DNA of 64,000 nucleotides. Source: Aquila chrysaetos chrysaetos. Lineage: Eukaryota; Chordata; Aves; Accipitriformes; Accipitridae. The number at the start of each line of letters is the position of its first letter. Position 1 is the first letter of the stretch. The stretch is taken from NCBI RefSeq assembly GCF_900496995.4, contig NC_044014.1, forward strand, positions 10,139,001 to 10,203,000. Direction: 5' to 3'. The position numbers and the translations under genes were made by a program. The notes under the pieces were generated by a model. That model made no database searches. It was not told the DNA's origin and worked only from the letters and a program-made list of their open reading frames with translations. This document shows positions 42,301 to 49,860 of the stretch, piece by piece.

Positions 42301-45300
42301 TCTCAGAAAATAATGCAAAGGAACACGCACAGTTTACAAAACCTCTTTGTATTCTAATTCATAGAACTATTTCCTATATATTTACCCTTAAACAGTTTCG
42401 GTTTATTATAAATTTGGCTTAATTTGGTTTTGATTACTTTGAAAGCTTAAAAATGACACTACCAAATAGCTTTCCTCCAAATTTTGTATGATGACAGCCC
42501 AGAGTTTGCTGTAATGCAGAAAATAAATTACTATACTGAAAAGGAATTAGGATACTTGACTCACTGTTGTCATTGCTACAGCTACTGTTCATGGTTAACC
42601 CAGTGTTTGCTATGTTTCACAAGACAAAGTCTCTAAGGAGAGTGGAAACAAATACTGACTGTGAATTAATGAGTCCTTATACTTTAGACTAGACACTATT
42701 TCAAGATACTTGGGCATTTCCTGTACGGTACCTCCAGTCAGTGTCCAAGGGAAAGTACAAGCACTGACCACAATTTTCACTAATTGTTAAATACTCCTGC
42801 AGTGTTCTCCAGAAGTTGAGTTCCAGATCTAACAAAAACTGCAATAACAAAGAATAAAAAAACCACCAACCCCTGGCTTAAAAGAGAGTAATGAAAATGA
42901 AACATCTATGTTGATCTTTGTTAAAATCTTTTCATTGTCTTTGTAGGAATTAACTTTAACAGACTATGGATGTCAGAACCTATTGCTTCTGAAATTTTAT
43001 GTTCAGTGCTTCAGGGGAAAATACACTGATATTTAGCTTGTGCAAAGCAGAACCCACAAACTCCAAACAAAATTAAAATTATATTGTGCTAGACTTTGGA
43101 GTTAGGATAGTAAAAGAAAAGATCACCACCCATGTACAGGACAGACTAAGGCACACAGTGATTTGCTTAGAGACATAAAGAAAATGTGAGGCTGAACCAA
43201 GAGCTTAGTTCAGACCTCTGAGTTGCAGCCCAGAGCATGACTTCAGACAGTGATTCATCAGCTGTTATTTCTTTTAAAGTAACTTGCTATTTTTATTCTA
43301 AGGATAAAAGAGATACTTTACTTAGCAATATTTATTTTTGAAAGGTCTGTAATATTCTGTCACTGAAAAACCTGTAACAGAACTGCATTTTTAATTTTAA
43401 AACTGTAAAAGTTATGATAAAAAAGATGAGGTATCATTCAAGGCATCATCTGGATTTGAACACGTTAATTTCGAGGCAAGAACAGCTGACATTCATGCAG
43501 TGGAGGCCAATACAGTTTCTTCGTAAGCATACAGTGCTAGCAGTAGTACTTTTTCTACAAAGCAAGCAATTAATTTACAAGATCAGTGTACTGTGTTTGT
43601 GTGGCAAGGTTTTGGTAGCAGGGATGCTACAGGGCTGGCTTCTGTGAGAAGCTGCTAGAGCTTCCCCTGTGTCCGACAGAGCCAATGCCAGCCGGCTCCA
43701 AGACGGACCCGCCGCTGGCCAAGGCTGAGCCCATCAGCGACAGTGGTACCGCCTCTGGGAGAACATATTTAAGAAGAGGCAAAAAAACCCCCAGCAACTG
43801 CAGCTGGGAGAGAGCAGTGAGAATATGTGAGAGAAATAACTCTGCAGATGCCAAGGGCAGGGAAGAAGGAGAGGGAGGAGGTGCTCCAGGTGCCAGAGCA
43901 GAGATTCCCCTGCAGCCCATGGTGAAGACCATGGTGAGGCAGGCTGTCCCCCTAGTACAAGTAGTACTGTTGGTAACTACATGTCAGTGTACCCTACAAG
44001 CCTCTCAAATTCCTCAGTGGGATTTTCCTACAATATATTTCATGTTTCTGCATTAAGGGCACTACAGAATCACAGTTTCAATTGTAACTAGGTATTTGTA
44101 AGAATTCTTAAATATATATTTAAAATATGTTTTCTGTTTCCAGATGAGAAGGGGAATATTGACTGTAAAACAAGACAGTAGAGCTGGAGTAGATAAAAGT
44201 AACCAGAGACCAAATGGTTCTATACAATTAAATTAGAATAAAACTGGTACCTAGATACTACTAACAACCACCCTCTTCTGCATTATGCTTCTTCACTGAA
44301 GCCTACAGTCACGGTTATTGACAGCGCACATGTGAGTCTACCAAGCCTTGGGAATTTTTAGATGGAGCATTTAAAAAAAAAACAACTTAGGAGTAAGAGA
44401 AATTTTAGCTTTGCTTAATACAGTGGAACCACAGTTTTATTCCGTTTCATGTTACATCATGTTTCCTGGATGCTAAAATAGGTTTGCTGCTATGAATCTC
44501 CCTAACAGAGTTCCCCAATAAAAGACAAAAGATACCAAATGAAGATATTAAATCATCCTGTAGAGAAGTGAGAATATTTTTAAGGCCTTGAAAGTGTAAC
44601 AGGAGCACATACAGCACAGAAAAGAAAAATTTCTATGGGAAGAATTTTATTCATTTCTAACTATGACATAAAGAATTAAAATACATGTTTGAAATCTTCA
44701 GCTCAATCTTTGTTTAACCACGTTTTAAAATTTTATTGTGCACAGGCTTGCCAGAGTGTATCCTGTTATTTCTGCTTTCTAAAACACAACTTTTTGCTCA
44801 GCTGCAACTCTCCCTTTGTCCCCATTTTTTGGCAATAAACAAAACTGATACCCTCCTGCCATCTAGTGGCTAAAAAAAACCCCCTAAACCAAACACCACC
44901 AGCAGATGCTAATTCAAAACTTACTTCTTTCAACTCTTTTCCCCACCAAACAGTTTCCCCCACCAACATTAACTAAGTACTAGCACTTTTTCAAAGAAAA
45001 GGAAATACAAAGAAGATAATTTCCCTAAACTGGTGAAGCCAGAAGAACCTGCCCACTCCATGGCTTGTTCTGAGCGTAGCGGCCTCCACAGTAAAGCAGG
45101 CTCACAGACTTGTCGGAGAGAAATATGCTGTAGTGAATAAGATTTTCACTTATTTCTACTTACTGCTCTTGCTAGATAAATTTCCAGTCACAGCCAGAGA
45201 ACGGTGACTTGGAGCTGTGAAGCTACTAGAAACAGTTGGTCTTTCTGTACAGCTCTGAATTCAGTTTCTCACTACCCTGTTCTCTTAAATGAAAACTAAT

Positions 45301-47634
45301 GGGCTTATTTAACAGTACAAGTTACTTTTTTACCAATTGAGTTTATATATTTTAAGCAATAATAAATGAAATACAATGTAGAATTTCACTGAAAGTACTG
45401 CACAGCTGGTAAAAACTGGGTTGCCAAAACAAAACAAAGGACCATAAAATTGTAGTCAATCTAAAGCTTTCTAGACATCTTATTTTACAGGTATTAATTT
45501 CACGTTGCCAAAATTAAGCCTTGGCAATCAAGACATAGACCCATGCTGGTTCCAGCTAAAAGTACATTTAGCCTAGTATCTGGTACTGACTAGTAATGAG
45601 TTTTAAGAAAACAAACAAAAGAAACTGGATACAGAATATATTCTCACAGAAACCGGATTCAGGAACGTCTTGCACCAAAGATTTTAACATCAATATTCCT
45701 ACTGGACTTTCCCTCCACAAATACATCTAATCTCTTCTGAACTCATCTAAAATCTTGACATCTGCATATCTTGTGAATTTAAGTTCTACAATTGCATTCT
45801 GCACTATGTGAAAATTACATCTTATCAGTTGTTTTAAACCTATGGCATGAACCTTTCACTGGATGTGCCCTAGATTTCCAGTGAGGCACAAGGAACAATC
45901 ATTCTCCATTCACTTTCACCTCCATTACAGTCATGATTTAAAGTCATATCCCATCTTCCTTTATCCTCTCACATTCCTTTCCTATCTTCCTTCAGGCCAA
46001 AGAGTTTTTGTTTCTATAAGACAAAGACCTTGTCATTGTGCTTGGATTTTTAAGACCTTCGCTGTCAACCAGCTCATTCCTCTTTAGGCAATCATCACCT
46101 TCTTCAAGAAACTCTGATAGATTTCTCAGACTTACTTTTTTTCAACAAAATCTAAGTTGAATCTTCCCAATTACCTCATATTTAATTTGAGCAATTTCTT
46201 ACTTCTAAAGAAAAATGTTTCAAATTGTATCTTCAAGGAGTTCCCAAAAGATGAATGCCTCAAACTGATGCATAGCCAAATTATTTGAAAAATTTCTTAT
46301 AGAAAAAAGTGATAGAAATGCTGATTATTGCCTTCCCTTCAGGAATTATTAACTTTGAGTTGCATAATTTAATAATAGTATTAGCATATCGCCTCTTATA
46401 AAGAAGACCAATTCAGATATTAAACCACACATTTTATAAAGTTTAAAAGAAACCTTTGAAAAATGTTTGGCAAGATTTAGAAACAAATGTTACATTTTCT
46501 ATTTTGCATGACGTGATTCTGTTAAAATTAATAATACACATAAGAAAACATACTTGAGGAATGATAAAATGAAACAGAGAAAGCAAAGTGATTTGCTTAA
46601 CAGCACATCAAAAGTCTTCTAAGACTAAAGCATCTTCACTTCTCTCACAGATTTGTTACCCCCATTAGACTCACAAGCAGCTAAAATAAAATTATATTCT
46701 CCATGTACTTTCTCTGAACTATACTGTTCACTTGGATGTGAATGTCCAATAGTAAAAAAAAAAAAATTAAAACCTCTCTGTAAATCCAATAGTCTTTGTA
46801 ATAAACACCTCTAATTAAATCTCTCTAAATCCATGAAGTTCAGAATGTGAAGTTGCCATTTGCTGACATTCAATAGTATTTGTAAATTTTGCATGTTCAT
46901 TTTTCATCTTTTTCATTTTCAATCACATTTATCTAGTGTTTTCAGGAATACAGACAAGCAGTACATAGTTCTTGCTTCCTATACATTTAACGAAATTGAG
47001 CTTATGCTTCAGTGAGACTACTATGTTTTAAAATTAAAGGCTTTTAGTTTATTCTGTAATGGGTTACATCTCTAGACTCAGTGAGGCTTCTTTGTGCTAC
47101 AACCTAGATGGCACATCCAGGCTTTAAACTAACTTAAATAGTCAGCAGGGGATTCCAATGATGCAGGAGATTAGCTGAGCTGAATGCAGTAAAACAGGTA
47201 ATTAATGGCATATTTAATTCTCAGCTCCACCAAAGGGCAATGTTTAAGATGAAGGGCTATAATTGATGCTAAATGAACTGAGTGGTCTCTTGACTACCAA
47301 ACAAAGCTTATGGGATATACTGTAGGTCTCGCTATAGGGAGATACTATAGAGACATGCTCTAAGGTACAGACCAGATACATTAAACCTATACAACATAAA
47401 CCATGTCCCTATCCAGACCATCCATGACATTGTGGACATGGCAAACTGAACACCAAAATCCCATTAGAATGGTAGCACGACAGCCAATACAACAATAACA
47501 GGAATAAAAGTAGTAACTTACTTTCCCAAAAGTGAGAATCTGCTACTTCTGTCTGGCTTTGCATCAATTACATCACCGTGATCTTCATCAACTCCCTCTT
47601 GAATAGAGCTATCAACATGCTGATCTCCTGACAT
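27113..47634 (-). CDS. CASP7: CASP7, caspase-7 (executioner cysteine protease), 6 coding exons
   Basis: Coding segments 47634-47522, 31457-31309, 30420-30292, 29784-29609, 28106-27968 and 27336-27113 join to 930 nt, 309 codons plus stop, against 303 in human. All junctions keep phase. Features in order: prodomain with the processing site DVID24|A25; the lysine patch K38-K41; large subunit with catalytic His149 (LLSHGEE) and Cys191 in the QACRG pentapeptide; processing site IQTD203|S204; small subunit from about 215 with [18 protein letters not shown] and the [10 protein letters not shown] substrate-pocket loop, ending [10 protein letters not shown]. All catalytic residues are present and no frame is broken, so it should be an active executioner caspase that cleaves after DEVD-type sites in the cytosol. 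It begins in or near the CpG island to its right. Human CASP7 has the same neighbours, NRAP and PLEKHS1. Confidence 0.97.
27968..28106 (-). CDS. CASP7: CASP7 exon: catalytic cysteine and inter-subunit linker
   Basis: 139 nt, acceptor GCTTTCAG|, donor CAG|GTAAAG. It encodes [20 protein letters not shown], then [20 protein letters not shown]. Cys191 is the nucleophile and IQTD|S the subunit cleavage site. Compared with human there are three extra residues (LET) after NDT. Confidence 0.97.
28535..28735 (-). mobile_element. CR1 LINE fragment in CASP7 intron
   Basis: The plus strand reads GACCATCTAGTCCAATCCCC, then AGCTACAGCAGATGTTCAGG, ACCATGTCCAGCTGGGTTTC, and ends GGCAACCTGTTCCAGTGTTT. This is the antisense of the avian CR1 3' region at high identity. 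The left part is clear; the right limit is approximate. Confidence 0.92.
29609..29784 (-). CDS. CASP7: CASP7 exon: catalytic histidine, ends in FFIQ
   Basis: 176 nt, acceptor ATTTGTAG|, donor CAG|GTAATA. It encodes [19 protein letters not shown] (catalytic His149), then the segment ending KPKLFFIQ. The exon border splits the QACRG active-site motif between Q and A, as in human. Confidence 0.97.
30178..30284 (+). mobile_element. CR1 LINE 3' end beside a CASP7 splice donor
   Basis: Sense CR1 on the plus strand: AGCAGGGGATAGATTTGGTG, then TTCTAGAGGTCTGTTCCACT, then the terminal ATTATTCTATGATTCTA. The 3' terminus stops about 7 bp from the last base of the CASP7 exon ending at 30292, just outside the donor site. 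Confidence 0.85.
30292..30420 (-). CDS. CASP7: CASP7 exon: large subunit ([11 protein letters not shown])
   Basis: 129 nt, acceptor TTTCTGGCAG|, donor AAG|GTAAAA. It encodes [18 protein letters not shown], then [11 protein letters not shown]. The arginine of TRNGTD is the conserved S1-pocket residue of caspases. Confidence 0.97.
31309..31457 (-). CDS. CASP7: CASP7 exon: start of large subunit
   Basis: 149 nt, acceptor TTCACCTAG|, donor CAG|GTAATG. It encodes [10 protein letters not shown], then [20 protein letters not shown], then NFEDKT. Confidence 0.96.
39631..39752 (+). mobile_element. MIR-like SINE, sense orientation
   Basis: Reads in MIR order: GTGCTCTAGATGGAGAGCTG, TATGAATCCTGCTTCTGCTA, ATAACTTTGGG, TATCTCTTGGTCTTAGTTTT, TCCATTACAAAATGGAG. 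This follows the MIR core (gaatcctg-ctctgcta, actttgg-aa, tctctgg-cctcagtttc, aaaatgg) with many substitutions, as expected for an amniote-age SINE. Confidence 0.6.
40581..40640 (+). repeat. 20-bp tandem repeat, three copies
   Basis: Three consecutive 20-mers in register, of the form ACACTACATATTTGTATAGT; the first copy is the most diverged (CACCTATATATTTGTACAGT). Confidence 0.9.
40912..40949 (+). repeat. 19-bp tandem duplication
   Basis: TGTTACATATATCTTTGCA followed directly by TGTTATATATATCTTTGGA, two mismatches. Confidence 0.85.
41668..41681. repeat. Poly-C run
   Basis: About 14 consecutive C in the large CASP7 intron. Length is probably unstable and the assembly count uncertain. Confidence 0.85.
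43135..43250 (-). mobile_element. MIR-like SINE, reverse orientation
   Basis: The plus strand shows the reverse MIR pattern: GACTAAGGCACACAGTGATT, TGCTTAGAGACATAAAGAAA, GTTCAGACCTCTGAGTTGCA, ending in CAGAGC. The order fits but identity is low. Confidence 0.45.
43625..43968 (+). mobile_element. Fragment of a high-copy avian interspersed repeat (class uncertain)
   Basis: A GC-rich island in AT-rich intron. It includes GAGAAGCTGCTAGAGCTTCC, CCAATGCCAGCCGGCTCCAA, AACATATTTAAGAAGAGGCA, GAGAAATAACTCTGCAGATG and CATGGTGAAGACCATGGTGA. I recognise this series from many bird genomes, where it is a dispersed repeat, possibly from an LTR element; I cannot name the family with certainty. The open frames on both strands (for example 43685-44056 plus) come from the repeat and I do not regard them as genes. 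The usual continuation after about 43968 is missing, so this copy is truncated. Confidence 0.7.
46560..46640 (-). mobile_element. Possible MIR-like fragment
   Basis: AATGAAACAGAGAAAGCAAA followed by GTGATTTGCTTAACAGCACA resembles the reverse MIR/L2-type pattern (gaaactgag-cagag, agtgacttgc-caa-g-cac). Only one short block matches. Confidence 0.3.
46756..46768. repeat. Poly-A run
   Basis: About 12 consecutive A in the large CASP7 intron. Confidence 0.8.
47522..47634 (-). CDS. CASP7: CASP7 first coding exon (prodomain)
   Basis: The acceptor TTCCTTTATTTGTAG| is followed at once by the ATG, so the start codon is the first three bases of the exon and the Kozak context comes from the upstream exon. 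It encodes [10 protein letters not shown] through [12 protein letters not shown] and ends with AA|GTAAGT, phase 2, inside the first lysine of the KKKK patch. Confidence 0.93.
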
Positions 47635-47744
47635 CTACAAATAAAGGAACAAGAATGTAAGTGTCCCTCAATGAACTCTATCATTTTAGAAATACTTCTA
47701 TAAACCAAACCATTAAATGAGATACATGCAAGGTTGTTAGTCGG

Positions 47745-47822
47745 TTATACTGTATAATGTATAATACTTACCTTATATAATACTATACCTTACAGTATAA
47801 CTTACAGTATAATACTTACCTT
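47745..47822. repeat. Imperfect repeat containing two identical splice-donor-like sequences
   Basis: Degenerate TATAATACTTACCTT/TTACAGTATAA units. On the minus strand both TATAATACTTACCTT copies read AAG|GTAAGTATTATA, a perfect donor consensus, with exon ends at 47820 and 47772. The segment lies about 140-185 bp upstream of the CASP7 first coding exon. Confidence 0.75.
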
Positions 47823-48839
47823 CAAGTTAGAGTGGCTATAGGTTTCTGGCCCTGAATTAACATGACATTGCACATGCTCAGCTGTCTGTATTACCTTGTG
47901 GCAGTTACCAAAAGTGACTTGTCTAATACCACTCTCAAATATGCAGATAAGAACAAAAGTAAAAATTATTTTATGGGGAGAGATCTTATGACTAATTCCC
48001 AGAAAATTTTTCATGGTCTGGAAAGAAGTAGGTTGGGAAGAAGGCAAGGACAACTAACATCAAAATATTTGTAACTGCAATCCTATCCAGTACTGAGACA
48101 CCAAGAGAGCTCCTGTGTTTTCATTTGCATATACACAGTCAATTGTGCATAAGAGAAAAACCCCTGTATTACCTTCCATGGATGGGATCTTAGGTTTTCA
48201 TTTCTCCATTTTGTCTATATCAACACTTAATATGAATTTTATATTCTTCTAATGATTAATTAATATATGTGTACAGCTGTTAGGAAAAAAACCCCAGTTG
48301 TGAAGTGTTTCTTGGAAATTAAAAGGTATTTTCATTACATGAAGCAGCCTCTTACACTAATTGCTGTATTTCTGTCAATTTTTTTTCCCATTACCCCAGT
48401 GTAAGCTTGGAACATCTTCACTCATCTCAAAAGCGACACAGGGCACCGCTAGACAACAAGGCTGACCTGACCTAATGACTTTTTCCTGACGAAAAAATGG
48501 TCTCTCTCTCTTCTTCCAGGTACTGAGCTGCCCACTGAGGAAGTTTATTTAGATCATTAAGCTGGTAGAAGACGACAAGAAGAAAGGAGTCATTTTTCTG
48601 ATAGCGCAATGATCCGCACGAGCTCAGCGGAGGCCGAGAAGGGCAGTGGAGAAGGCAGCGCGGGACCCCCACCTTCGCTGGCCGTGGGATGCGCTGAGCC
48701 ACCTTCTCCAACTCCAGCTCCAGGTTTTCATGAGGAAAAGCAGCAGCGATTCTTGCCCCTTCCCCATGTTTAGGCAGATAAAACTTGCTTTGATAATACA
48801 TTTACTCAGAAAAGCACATGTTTACACCTAGCTCGAAAA

Positions 48840-49860
48840 CCGCCCTGGTGACCTTGCCCTGCGGCCACCCGGCCACCAGCACCACCCCGGCCGGCGTCCG
48901 GGTCACTGACTGGCGTTTTTGAGCTCCCCGAGAGTAACCCCAGGTCCCGAAAGCTGGGTTCTAGATTCGGCTTTGACAAACAAATACATCTTTTTTAAAA
49001 ACATAAGGATCGGAGGGCGCGCAGGCCTCAGGTAGGCAGTCAGGCGGCCGAGGAGGAGCGCGGAGCGGGGGGGGGCCGCCTCAGGGAAGCAGCCCCACGC
49101 CAAGGAAGACGCAGCCCCGAGCGGAGGAATCCAGCACCCCCGACGCTACCAACTACACGCACCGCAAGCCCCGCTGCGAGGACTTCTGCCCTCGCTCGGG
49201 ACACGGCTGCGTAGCCAGGGCAGCCACCCGAAGGGCCGCCCAAGCATCCCGCGCTGAGGGAGAGCCGCTTCCTTCCACCCCTCTGCCGCGGGCGTCAGGT
49301 AAGGGCAGCGGGCCGGGCCCGCGGGGCGCGGGGGGGACAGGAGGAAAAGGCGCGGGGGAGCGGGAAGGCGGCGGCCGGCTGAGGGGAGGGCGGGAGGCGG
49401 GAAGGGAGCGGAGCGGAACGGGCTTCCCTGAGGCGAGCAGGGAGGGCGGCCGGCGCGACGCGACGCGAAGCGGAGGAGCAGGGTGCTGGGAAGGGGCCGG
49501 GACCGCGGCCGGGGCTTGCCTTGGCGCTGGGGTCCGGCGAGGCAGAAGCGAAAACGAAAGCGAAAGCGGGCGGGGTGTGTGCCCCGCCGGCCGGCAGCGG
49601 GGCGGGAAGGGACGGGACGGGACGGGCTCCGCCGGCCGGGTCCTGTCCCGGCGGGGCCGCGCCTTCCGCCCCGCTGCGGCGGGACTGCGGGCCCGTCCCC
49701 CGGGGCGGGGGCGGCCTCGGCCTCTGCCTTCGCCCGGTGAGGCGGCGGTGGGGCGGGTGCAGGGTTCGGGGAGGCGAGGGCTCCTCCCGCCCCGCTGCCC
49801 AGCCGGGCCCCCCTGGCTGAGGGGCTTGGGTGCTGCCCCCGGGCCCTCCTCGCTTCCCTG
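48840..49860. promoter_or_regulatory. CASP7: CpG island, probable CASP7 promoter
   Basis: About 1 kb of very GC- and CpG-rich sequence standing out from AT-rich flanks, with GC boxes (GGGGCGGGG near 49700) and repeated GGGACGGGAC near 49605-49625. It lies upstream of CASP7's first coding exon and is the only CpG island in the window, so it is the natural CASP7 promoter. I could not fix exon 1 or its donor. A good donor in the opposite direction (GCGTCAG|GTAAGG, plus strand, cut after 49297) hints at divergent transcription. Confidence 0.8.
49550..49567 (+). promoter_or_regulatory. IRF/ISRE-type element (three GAAA units)
   Basis: GAAAACGAAAGCGAAAGC: three GAAA cores at 6-bp spacing. GAAAGCGAAAGC matches the IRF element consensus G(A)AAA(G/C)(T/C)GAAA(G/C)(T/C). 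It sits inside the probable CASP7 promoter island. That it binds IRF proteins is inference from the motif. Confidence 0.65.

Larger units (their letters stand above)
31458..47521. other. CASP7: Large CASP7 intron (16.06 kb)
   Basis: The intron between the prodomain exon and the first catalytic exon. It contains the repeats listed separately (MIR-like pieces, tandem repeats, a poly-C run and a high-copy avian repeat). Between these I recognised no other gene; the open frames at 33400-33738, 35341-35742 and 41998-42330 have no known motif or matching splice sites. Confidence 0.6.

Noticed and set aside
43685-44056. 123-codon plus-strand frame and its minus-strand partner
   Set aside because: Both fall inside a dispersed avian repeat and the frame has no known domain.
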